Source of the DNA: JBDTLH01 sp039934875
Lineage (GTDB): Bacteria > Acidobacteriota > Terriglobia > Terriglobales > Acidobacteriaceae
NCBI GenBank assembly: GCA_039934875.1
Contig: JBDTLH010000194.1
Coordinates: forward strand, 1-43,176
Length of the DNA stretch: 43,176 nt
Reading direction: 5' to 3'
Positions 25,641-32,300 of this stretch are shown one piece after another. Every line of letters starts with the position of its first letter. The stretch's first letter is position 1. The notes below the pieces were generated by a model. That model was not told where the DNA came from, did no database searches, and saw nothing but the letters and a program-made list of their open reading frames with translations. The position numbers and the translations under genes are program-made.

Positions 25641-27260
25641 CTATCTGGGATGGGGTCTTCCCGCGCTGGGTGGTGCGCTCGCGTGACCGCCGCCGCCGAA
25701 TCCACCGCCACCACCGAATCCACGGCCACCCATCGATGAAGAGGGAGCAGACATTCTGGGCATGGGAGCGGGCATTGCGCGTGGGGCGGGTTCAGACATT
25801 CGCGTAGAGGGAGCCGGCATTGGGCGGAGCGCAGGTTCAGAGATACGCGGCGTAGGCGCAGGTTCAGACGTCCTGGGGGAGGTTCGCGGCGTCATTCCCG
25901 TCGCGGCGGCAGACGGAGCGGGATACGCTTCCATCCTGCGGCTGGAAACGCTGCCCCGCTCTTCTTCCCGTCTCCGGTTCGCGTTGTTGGCATTGATATT
26001 GATATCGGGCGAGAGCGAGCGGTTCCCTTCAACAGGATTGTCAAGAGCTCGCACCGGGCGGCTGCCGATTGCGATGGAGTTGACAGCGTCTCCGCGGAAT
26101 GACTGGGGATCAAGCTGGCGGCCGTTCTTTAGCGCGGGATTGCGCCAGGGGACGCTCGGTCCTCTGCCGACCGAGACCAGCGTGGCTGCCCCCCCGGCGA
26201 CAGGGTGTGAGGGCGGCCGGGGAACCAGGCCATTGCCAACCGGGAGCACGCCAGTGCCGTGTCCGCCGCCAGGGGGAATGGCGCCGCCATTGGCGTTGAT
26301 TACTGGTGAGGCATTTTGCCATCCGTGCCAATGGTTGGGACGATGCCAGCACCAGCCGCGTCCGTTGATAAATATCCAATTGCCGTAGTGATAGGGCAGA
26401 AATCCCCACGGATACGCGGAGACCCATTGCCAGCCATAACTAGGGTAAAAAGCCCAGGAGCCGTCGGCGTACGGGCTCCATCCCGCCCCCGCATAGTACG
26501 GTTGCCACAGCGTGCCGTAGGAGGAGTTGAAAAAGTCACCATAGTAGCCGAGATCGGGGCCGTAGGAGACAGAGCCAGGAAGGTAATTTGATTCCTGCCG
26601 GGCGATGAGGGTGCGAGCGTCGTCGCGATCTTTGTCCCAGGAATCATAGGGGCCGGTCTCAACGGATTTGGCGAGGAAATAACGGCTGGAGTCCGCGCCA
26701 TCAAGGGAAAGCGTCTCGCCCTTCTTGACTGTGACCTGGCCTTGGGGACCGCCACTGCCATTCATCCGGGCCTCCCCCTTGAAGACGGCAACCGAGAGCT
26801 GCTCGCCTTCACTGTGAATGCGAAGGTGCGTTGACTTTTCCAGCGTGACGGTGCCTCCGCCGCTGAAAATTGCGAAGCTGTTGTCGTCCTTGTGCTTCCA
26901 TTCGACATAGGCGAGGCCATGATCGAGGTTGATGCGGGTGACTTTAACGCCATTGGCGGTGAGGCTAAGGTCTGCGACTGAGATCTGTGTGTCGGGGGTG
27001 AGGCGCAGCGTGCTGCCGCCTTCGAATTCGAGCTCCGCCTCGCCATCGTCGCCGGTGCGGATATGCGATTGATAGACAACCGGCATGTTCAGAATGGCTC
27101 TTTCAAAGCCGTTGCCGGTGGCGCGGTCCATCTCGACGTCTCCGTTCACGTAGCTGAGGCGAACGATGCGCACGTGGGAGTCAGCCCAGGCGGAGGCGGT
27201 CAGAAACATGAGCAGAACTATCCAGACCAGGTGAAGCGCGTGGCGGCAAGTGCGGGGCAT
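25641..27260 (-). CDS. Exported FecR-domain protein with DUF6600 region
   Basis: The protein has a signal peptide (about 1-26, ending A-W-A-D). A FecR-like domain spans about 30-195: V-N-G-D-V-E-M near 38, L-E-F-E-G-G-S-T-L-R-L-T-P-D-T near 82, then a second half with V-T-V-K-K-G-E-T-L-S-L. The DUF6600 region at about 230-330 is rich in Trp, Tyr and Gly (S-P-Y-A-D-G-S-W, Y-G-W-Q-W-V-S-A-Y-P-W-G, H-Y-G-N-W). The C-terminus is disordered, with four repeats of the type S-E-P-A-P/R-M-P-A-P and a Gly/Phe-rich stretch. It is probably a secreted or surface protein; the role is unknown. GGAGG nine bases before the ATG supports the start. Confidence 0.85.
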   Translation of the reverse strand: MPRTCRHALHLVWIVLLMFLTASAWADSHVRIVRLSYVNGDVEMDRATGNGFERAILNMPVVYQSHIRTGDDGEAELEFEGGSTLRLTPDTQISVADLSLTANGVKVTRINLDHGLAYVEWKHKDDNSFAIFSGGGTVTLEKSTHLRIHSEGEQLSVAVFKGEARMNGSGGPQGQVTVKKGETLSLDGADSSRYFLAKSVETGPYDSWDKDRDDARTLIARQESNYLPGSVSYGPDLGYYGDFFNSSYGTLWQPYYAGAGWSPYADGSWAFYPSYGWQWVSAYPWGFLPYHYGNWIFINGRGWCWHRPNHWHGWQNASPVINANGGAIPPGGGHGTGVLPVGNGLVPRPPSHPVAGGAATLVSVGRGPSVPWRNPALKNGRQLDPQSFRGDAVNSIAIGSRPVRALDNPVEGNRSLSPDININANNANRRREEERGSVSSRRMEAYPAPSAAATGMTPRTSPRTSEPAPTPRISEPALRPMPAPSTRMSEPAPRAMPAPMPRMSAPSSSMGGRGFGGGGGFGGGGHASAPPSAGRPHPR

Positions 27261-27420
27261 AGGATGGCCCTCCTGAAGGACTATCTAAGGAGACTCTGAA
27301 ACGCCGGTCCCTAAGTCGAATAACCTATTCTCGCGCAAAGCACACGCGAAGAATGGAACACCCAGAGTTTCCCCCAATCATTAGATGATCATTGTAGCCT
27401 CGCGGTGCTCCGAATTACAG

Positions 27421-28038
27421 TCAGGCGTGACTGGCGAGCAAGCCCCGGATGCGCTCTCGAACGGTCTTCAGAATGGTGGGATCCGCGACGAACTCTTCGA
27501 GAAGCGGACGAATGCTCTGGACTTCGGTGGCGCGTCCTGCCTTTGCGTTTTCCGCAAAATCTTTTACGTCAACGTCCAGCGAGAGCTTATCGAAACGGCG
27601 GTCAAAGCGGGCCTTGCGGGCGAACTCCTGAGTGGTAGCAACGGCTTGGAACCAATCGGCGATCCGGCGAATCGCCTGATTTTCGGAGTAGTTGAAGGTA
27701 GCAGAGGTGGTCTTGCCGTCCTGCTCGTAGCTCAAGCGCTTTTCGCCGGTGTCTGCAATCTTATGTTTCTTGTAGGCGAACGCGCCCTCGAAGTAATTGA
27801 GCGATTTTGCCGAGGCGAAGACCTCCGCGGCGCGCGCGGCGTCCACGCGAAACTCGGAATGGAAGGCGTCTTGCGAATCCATCGCAGGCTCGTCGAAGGT
27901 AGCGTCTCCAGAGGGAGTGAGGGTAAGGTGGTATTCCGCGGGACGTGATGCGGGGAGACGGAAGTCGAAGCGGATGGTCTGGGCTGAAGCGGTGCCGACG
28001 GCGAGAAAAAGCAACCACAAAGAACACGAAGGGCGCAC
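27421..28038 (-). CDS. Exported hypothetical protein, start inside a dispersed repeat
   Basis: The mature part (R-F-D-F-R-L-P-A-S-R-P-A-E-Y near residue 23, Y-E-Q-D-G-K-T-T-S-A-T-F-N-Y near 110, and a helical C-terminus ending R-G-L-L-A-S-H-A) is protein-like but belongs to no family I recognise. A signal peptide with hydrophobic core S-L-W-L-L-F-L-A-V-G-T-A-S-A-Q is encoded partly by the repeat at 28011-28062. I use the GTG at 28038, which puts that core at residues 6-20. The frame stays open up to an ATG at 28281, giving 81 extra Arg/Ser/Pro-rich residues that look like translated repeat. No ribosome site supports any start. It lies directly downstream of ruvC. Confidence 0.65.
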   Translation of the reverse strand: MRPSCSLWLLFLAVGTASAQTIRFDFRLPASRPAEYHLTLTPSGDATFDEPAMDSQDAFHSEFRVDAARAAEVFASAKSLNYFEGAFAYKKHKIADTGEKRLSYEQDGKTTSATFNYSENQAIRRIADWFQAVATTQEFARKARFDRRFDKLSLDVDVKDFAENAKAGRATEVQSIRPLLEEFVADPTILKTVRERIRGLLASHA

Positions 28039-28062
28039 GAAGAAGAGGAAGGACGGGAAAGA
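28011..28062 (+). repeat. Dispersed CCACAAAG-ACACGAAGG repeat copy
   Basis: Contains CCACAAAGAACACGAAGGG then CGCACGAAG. It overlaps the 5' end of the exported hypothetical gene and contributes signal-peptide codons. The copy at 28221-28264 is in opposite orientation. Confidence 0.6.
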
Positions 28063-28220
28063 CCAGGCGCGGCGGCGGCGGTTACTTCTCGGCGATGCGG
28101 AGATCGCACGCGCTAAAGCTCGAGATAGTGCGCGATCTTCCCTCCACTGAAGTCGGAGATCCAACCAACGCCGAGGAGCCGCGCAAACCCACCGCGAGTT
28201 CTGGTTTTTCCCTGGGTCTT

Positions 28221-28264
28221 TACTTTGTGGCCCTTCGTGGAACCTCTGTGCCCTCAGTGGTTGC
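28221..28264 (-). repeat. Dispersed CCACTGAGG-CACAGAGG repeat copy (inverted)
   Basis: Read on the minus strand it gives CCACTGAGGGCACAGAGG, then CCACGAAGGGCCACAAAG. It lies just behind the ruvC stop, within the 5' extension of the downstream ORF. Confidence 0.6.
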
Positions 28265-28281
28265 TTTTCGCGCGTCGGCAT

Positions 28282-28788
28282 TTAGCGAGCGGCTCCGGCG
28301 GATTGGCGCAGCAAGGTTGCTGAGGTGTGCAGATGGCAGATGGCAATGGCGAGCGCATCGCAGGCGTCGAAGGGGGTGGGGGCCGAATCCAGGCGCAGCA
28401 GTTTGGTGACCATGAATTGGACCTGCTGTTTGTCTGCGCGGCCGTAGCCAACGACGGAGGACTTGATGGAGAGTGGAGAGTATTCGGCGATGGGGAGTCC
28501 GGCCTGAGAGGCTGCGAGCATGGCGACCCCGCGGACTTGTCCTAGCTTCAGAGCGCTCTTTGGGTTCACGGAATAGAAGACCTCCTCGATGGCGACCTGG
28601 TCGGGAAGATGGGCGGCGATCTGGGCGGTAAGTTCGTGATGCACTTGTTGCAGGCGCTCCCCGGGGCTAAAGGCTTTGACGAGCTTCACGGCGCCGAAGT
28701 GAACGCAGCACAAATCAGACTTGCCGGAGATCTCAACGATGCCGTATCCGGTGTATTCGGTACCGCAGTCTATGCCTAGGACGCGCAT
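28282..28788 (-). CDS. ruvC: Holliday junction resolvase RuvC
   Basis: The 168 residues show the RNase H-like fold of RuvC with all four catalytic acids in place: D7 in L-G-I-D-C-G-T, E68/E69 in A-I-E-E-V-F, and D141 and D144 in P-F-D-A-C-D-A-L-A-I-A. The basic/hydrophobic V-N-P-K-S-A-L-K-L-G-Q segment (about 74-84) is the DNA-contact region. RuvC cuts Holliday junctions with RuvAB. ruvA and ruvB are not next to it in this window. No clear ribosome site precedes the ATG. Confidence 0.96.
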   Translation of the reverse strand: MRVLGIDCGTEYTGYGIVEISGKSDLCCVHFGAVKLVKAFSPGERLQQVHHELTAQIAAHLPDQVAIEEVFYSVNPKSALKLGQVRGVAMLAASQAGLPIAEYSPLSIKSSVVGYGRADKQQVQFMVTKLLRLDSAPTPFDACDALAIAICHLHTSATLLRQSAGAAR

Positions 28789-29103
28789 GGATTTATTTCA
28801 CCACAGAGGGGGCGGAGGACACAGCGAAAAGATCAGGGGCAGCGATAACCAGTACTTATAACAGTTGCACACTGAAGCACTTTCGCCACATGAGCAGTTA
28901 AGGCCAACGATGTTCTGCATTATATCTATTGCTCAAAGCTATATCGCCCTTCCCGCGACAAAATCAGTCGCCCGTGCGGGAGATCAAAAAAGCGCCTATT
29001 TTCTGCCCGTTTTGCGCCCAAAGAGCACGTTTTCGCACCCACTTTGTGTGTTTTTGGAGGGTTCCCGTGCGGCCTTCAGGTTCAGTCTGCTACTTCTTTG
29101 TCC
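28789..29103. other. Intergenic region between ruvC and the cytochrome c gene
   Basis: No gene is recognised. It holds dispersed repeat copies at 28799 and 29094 and a second copy of the AT-rich intergenic element (CAAAGCTATATCG at 28934-28946, then CAAAAAAGCGCC at 28985-28996). Confidence 0.6.
28799..28826 (+). repeat. Dispersed CCACAGAGG-ACACAG repeat copy
   Basis: CACCACAGAGGGGGCGGAGG followed by ACACAGCG, just upstream of ruvC. It belongs to the same family as 28011 and 28221. Confidence 0.5.
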
Positions 29104-29111
29104 TCAGTGGC
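29094..29111 (-). repeat. Dispersed CCACTGAGGACAAAG repeat copy at the cytochrome c stop
   Basis: Read on the minus strand, GCCACTGAGGACAAAGAA supplies the last codons and the TGA stop of the cytochrome c gene. Confidence 0.5.
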
Positions 29112-29652
29112 TTACGGCTTGGCTTGCCTGTGGAATCTCCATCACCGCCGGCTTCTTGAGCAAATCCGTCACACTGGCCGGCAGCTTGTCGGCATTCGCC
29201 AGCAGCAGGCTGATTTGCCACATCTGTTTGTCAGACAAGGAGCTAGTGAACCCCGGCATACCGGTCAAGCGGATCCCGTTCGCCACCTTCCAATAGGTCT
29301 CCCCCGCCGGGTCGTCCGACACTCCCTTGCCCTTCCATAGTTGCGGAGGCTCAGGGTACATCCCCTTTGCAATGAATGACTTACCCTGCCCAATCAACCC
29401 GTGGCACACCGCGCAATGCTGCCGGTAATTGTCCACCGCCGCCATATAATCAGCTTCTACGGGTTGGAACGGAGGCTGTTTAACTCCTTGATTCTTAATG
29501 GCTGAATGCAATCCGACCTTCGCCAACCTCTTCTCAAAGGGCATCGGCTGTGACGAAACCGCAGTGGGCACATGCCCGCTGGCGAAATACCAATACACTG
29601 CGAAGGGCACCAACAGCACTCCGACAATCAAGCCAAGAATAAACTTTCCCAT
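29104..29652 (-). CDS. Membrane-anchored or exported c-type cytochrome
   Basis: An N-terminal hydrophobic segment (about 4-24), without an obvious cleavage site, probably anchors the protein. The heme-binding motif C-A-V-C-H is at about residues 80-84, and the sixth-ligand Met is in R-L-T-G-M-P-G-F near 130. The single-heme domain (about 65-160) resembles class I cytochromes c found with electron-transport or oxidase modules. It would carry electrons in the periplasm; the partner is not visible here. AAGG six bases before the ATG supports the start. The stop codon lies inside a dispersed repeat, so the C-terminus may have been reshaped. Confidence 0.92.
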   Translation of the reverse strand: MGKFILGLIVGVLLVPFAVYWYFASGHVPTAVSSQPMPFEKRLAKVGLHSAIKNQGVKQPPFQPVEADYMAAVDNYRQHCAVCHGLIGQGKSFIAKGMYPEPPQLWKGKGVSDDPAGETYWKVANGIRLTGMPGFTSSLSDKQMWQISLLLANADKLPASVTDLLKKPAVMEIPQASQAVSH

Positions 29653-29842
29653 TCACGCCTTCTTCTACCCAAAGGGCAATTGTATCCACAGACTGGGGAA
29701 TTCACACAATGGAATGCGTAATCCCATCCGCGCTGAATCGAATTCGGCAACATTCAGTTGAAATTCCCTCGGTAGGCGCGTATCTTACTTCGTTCCAACC
29801 AATTAAATGAAATCCCCCCGGTTGGCAGGAGAGATCGGCACC

Positions 29843-30109
29843 ATGGACCAAAAGCCGGCACAGAACATTCAGGACACGTTTCTTAATACCGCCCGCAAAG
29901 ACCGTGTGAACGTAACCATTTATTTATTGAGCGGGATCAAGCTGACGGGACGGATCCGCTCCTTTGACAAGTATTCGGTCATTCTCGACAGTAATAGCCA
30001 GGAACAGCTCATCTTCAAACATGCCATCTCGACCGTGGTCACGGTTCGGGCGGCGGCGCATGCGGCGCATGCCGCCCCAGAAGCTGCGCCGGCAAGCAAT
30101 GAGCATTGA
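29843..30109 (+). CDS. hfq: RNA chaperone Hfq
   Basis: The 88-residue protein begins with the ATG at 29843, preceded by AGGAGAG; a longer ORF adds 12 non-conserved residues. Sm1 motif: F-L-N-T-A-R-K-D-R-V, I-Y-L-L-S-G-I-K-L-T-G-R-I-R-S-F-D. Sm2 motif: I-F-K-H-A-I-S-T-V-V, close to the E. coli sequence, including the proximal-face His. The short C-terminal tail is Ala/His/Pro rich, with a duplicated A-A-H unit from a GCGGCGCAT repeat. Hfq hexamers pair small RNAs with mRNAs and steer their stability. It is followed by hflX, as in many bacteria. Confidence 0.97.
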   Translation: MDQKPAQNIQDTFLNTARKDRVNVTIYLLSGIKLTGRIRSFDKYSVILDSNSQEQLIFKHAISTVVTVRAAAHAAHAAPEAAPASNEH

Positions 30110-30118
30110 GGGAAATGA

Positions 30119-30343
30119 GAGGGCCGCATCGCCAGGAAATCTCGCAGCACCATAGAGCCATTCGGCAGTGGGCGCAACTCCCCCGATGCGCGGGAGCGCG
30201 TCTTTCTAGTCGGCGTTGACTTTCGCTCCAGGCGCGGACAGATCAGCAGCACGGCGCAGATTGCGCGCGCCGCCTCTGCGCTGCGCCGCGAACCTGATCA
30301 TGAGGAGAGGTCTGACCTTATAAACGCGCCTCAGAGTTTCAGC
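30119..30343 (+). other. In-frame upstream extension of hflX encoding the conserved N-terminus, with no standard start codon
   Basis: Reading upstream of the first hflX ATG in the same frame gives A-R-K-S-R-S-T-I-E-P-F-G and then E-R-V-F-L-V-G-V-D-F-R-S-R-R (from 30194), the conserved beginning of HflX. The in-frame stop is TGA at 30116-30118 and no ATG, GTG, TTG or CTG lies between it and this segment. An ATC at 30128 is preceded by GAGAGGG at a good distance. An out-of-frame ATG lies at 30115. Confidence 0.6.
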
Positions 30344-31546
30344 ATGGAAGACTCCATGCAGGAGTTCCGCGAGCTTGCCATCAGCGCCAATGCAAGGGTC
30401 GTGGGAGAGGTGGTGCAGCACCGCGACAAGCCTGATCCGGCGACCCTGGTGGGAAAGGGCAAACTTGAAGAGGTCCTGCTGGAGGCGGAGCGCGTCCAGG
30501 CAGATGCCATCCTCTTCGACCATGACCTCTCGCCCACGCAGTTGCGCAATATCGGGCGCGATGCGATGCTGCGAGTGCTCGATCGCACGCAATTGATTCT
30601 CGATATCTTTGCCCGGCACGCGCATAGCCGTGAAGGGCAATTGCAGGTTGAACTGGCACAGCTCGAATACACGTTGCCGCGCCTGGCAGGGCGGGGCAGC
30701 CAGATGTCTCAGACCGGCGGCGGCATCGGCACCCGCGGACCGGGGGAGACGCAGCTTGAGACCGACCGCCGCAAGATCGCCGCGCGCATGAAGGTGCTGA
30801 AGCAGCGGCTGGAGGACGTGCGCCGCATCCGCGCGCAGCAGCGCCGGCATCGCGAGTCAGTGCCGCTGCCCACAGTCGCGCTGGTTGGATATACCAACGC
30901 GGGAAAGTCCACGCTCTTCAACCGGCTGACCGACGCCGGAGCGCTCGAATCCGCGCGCATGTTCGCCACCCTCGATCCGACGCTGCGCAGTCTTGCGCTA
31001 CCCTCGAAACGGCCCGCGCTGCTGAGCGATACGGTTGGATTTATTCGCAACCTGCCTCATCCGCTGGTGACCAGCTTCCGCGCGACCCTTGAAGAGGTGC
31101 AGCGCGCCACTCTCATCCTGCACGTGGCCGACGCCAGCAGCCATTACCGCGAGGAGCAGCAGCAACAGGTGGAGAAGGTGCTCGAAGAGCTGGAGGCGCT
31201 GCGCACGCCGCGCCTGCTGGTGGCGAATAAGATCGACTTGCTCTCTCCCGGTGATCGAGAGAAATTATCGAATACGGCGGAGACCATATTCGTCTCCGCT
31301 AAAGACGGTCTGGGTATCGAAGCCCTGCTTGCGCGTCTCGATGAGATGTTGGTGGAAGACCCGATGCGCCGGTGTTTATTGCAAATCCCGGCGACGGATG
31401 GCAAGGCGGTGGCGCGGCTGGAAGCCAAGGCAAAGATCATCGAGCGCACCTACGGAGACGACGGCAGCGCGCTTATACTGGTGGAAGCGCCCTCATCCCT
31501 GCTGCGCGAACTTTCGCAATACATTATGCCGCAGAGACCTCGCTGA
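30344..31546 (+). CDS. hflX: GTPase HflX
   Basis: The protein contains the HflX domain (V-V-G-E-V-V-Q, G-K-G-K-L-E-E-V at about 18-42; F-D-H-D-L-S-P-T-Q near 64; the G-x-G-T-R-G-P-G-E-T-Q-L-E glycine-rich motif near 125-138). The GTPase domain follows: G-Y-T-N-A-G-K-S-T-L-F-N near 182, D-T-V-G-F-I near 230, N-K-I-D near 293. HflX binds the large ribosomal subunit and splits stalled or heat-damaged ribosomes. The coordinates start at the first ATG, but homology extends upstream to at least 30194 (see the separate entry), so the true protein is likely longer by about 50-75 residues. It is downstream of hfq. Confidence 0.93.
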   Translation: MEDSMQEFRELAISANARVVGEVVQHRDKPDPATLVGKGKLEEVLLEAERVQADAILFDHDLSPTQLRNIGRDAMLRVLDRTQLILDIFARHAHSREGQLQVELAQLEYTLPRLAGRGSQMSQTGGGIGTRGPGETQLETDRRKIAARMKVLKQRLEDVRRIRAQQRRHRESVPLPTVALVGYTNAGKSTLFNRLTDAGALESARMFATLDPTLRSLALPSKRPALLSDTVGFIRNLPHPLVTSFRATLEEVQRATLILHVADASSHYREEQQQQVEKVLEELEALRTPRLLVANKIDLLSPGDREKLSNTAETIFVSAKDGLGIEALLARLDEMLVEDPMRRCLLQIPATDGKAVARLEAKAKIIERTYGDDGSALILVEAPSSLLRELSQYIMPQRPR

Positions 31547-31651
31547 ATTTCACACGGAACTCTGCTCGGAAAGTTTTGCAATTGCGAGAGAAATGCCGAT
31601 GCCTGTGAGGCGCGGAGACACCGGAGCCGGTCGCGGGCGAAACCGCTTTGC

Positions 31652-31657
31652 TATAAT
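31652..31657 (+). promoter_or_regulatory. Possible -10 box for tRNA-Pro
   Basis: TATAAT lies 80 bases before the tRNA. No good -35 hexamer is visible 17 bases upstream, so the call is weak. Confidence 0.35.
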
Positions 31658-31737
31658 CAGACCACTGTGGCAAGCGCGAAAGGCCAGGATGTTGCGTTGT
31701 GGTTTGATATGGACGCCGCGGGTTTCTAACGGTATGT

Positions 31738-31814
<77 letters not shown>

Positions 31815-31873
31815 ATTTGTTATTGGATGGGCTTAAGCGGGCAATCCTTAGCCGCGCATAGGGAGTTTAAGGC

Positions 31874-31915
31874 CCGCGAAGACCTCATAAATAGCCGCGA
31901 AAACCTCATAGAAAT
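31874..31915. repeat. Two-copy imperfect 21-bp tandem repeat
   Basis: CCGCGAAGACCTCATAAATAG is followed directly by a second copy, CCGCGAAAACCTCATAGAAAT. Confidence 0.6.
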
Positions 31916-32115
31916 CGAGAAAAGAGATCGAAAAACACTCAAATTTTTGCGTTTGCGGGCGAGACAGACGCACCCTTAGAGGCTTAGTCGCATTCTCAGG
32001 TGAATAGCGGGATGCGGATGACTGACTGAGGAGACGACGCCAGGAGACCAGAGGAGGCGGTTTCTTTTCGGCGGGGACACGCCCGACTCTCGGTTGCACA
32101 ACGCCTGTTCATTTA

Positions 32116-32142
32116 CGGACACCCTGCGGCGAAAGCGGACAC
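32116..32142. promoter_or_regulatory. Possible operator: two CGGACAC direct repeats spaced two helical turns
   Basis: CGGACAC occurs at 32116-32122 and 32136-32142, start-to-start 20 bp, about 180 bp upstream of the large permease gene. Same-face spacing suggests a protein-binding site. No regulator is encoded nearby. Confidence 0.3.
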
Positions 32143-32300
32143 ATAATTCGATTCCCATACGCCTGCGAGTAAGCCTGCGAGATCGGGCAAGCTGCTTTGT
32201 TGCATAGAGTTGCAGTCGCGATTTTTGGGTGGCGCTTTGGCTGTCGGATTGCTCTTCTTTTCACGTTCACCAAACCACACCGTGAAACAGAGGACCAATC

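Larger units (their letters stand above)
31815..32300. other. Intergenic region between tRNA-Pro and the permease gene
   Basis: No gene is supported. It contains a two-copy imperfect 21-bp tandem repeat, an AT-rich segment similar to the intergenic element at 24.4 and 29.0 kb (GATCGAAAAAC at 31932 onward with TTTTTGCG), and two CGGACAC direct repeats 20 bp apart. Confidence 0.55.

Noticed and set aside
28039..28281. 81-residue N-terminal extension of the exported hypothetical protein from ATG 28281
   Set aside because: It runs through two inverted dispersed repeats and is Arg/Ser/Pro rich, and it would bury the signal peptide.
31848..32099. 83-codon minus-strand ORF behind tRNA-Pro
   Set aside because: Its sequence is translated tandem repeat and AT-rich element, with no ribosome site or family.
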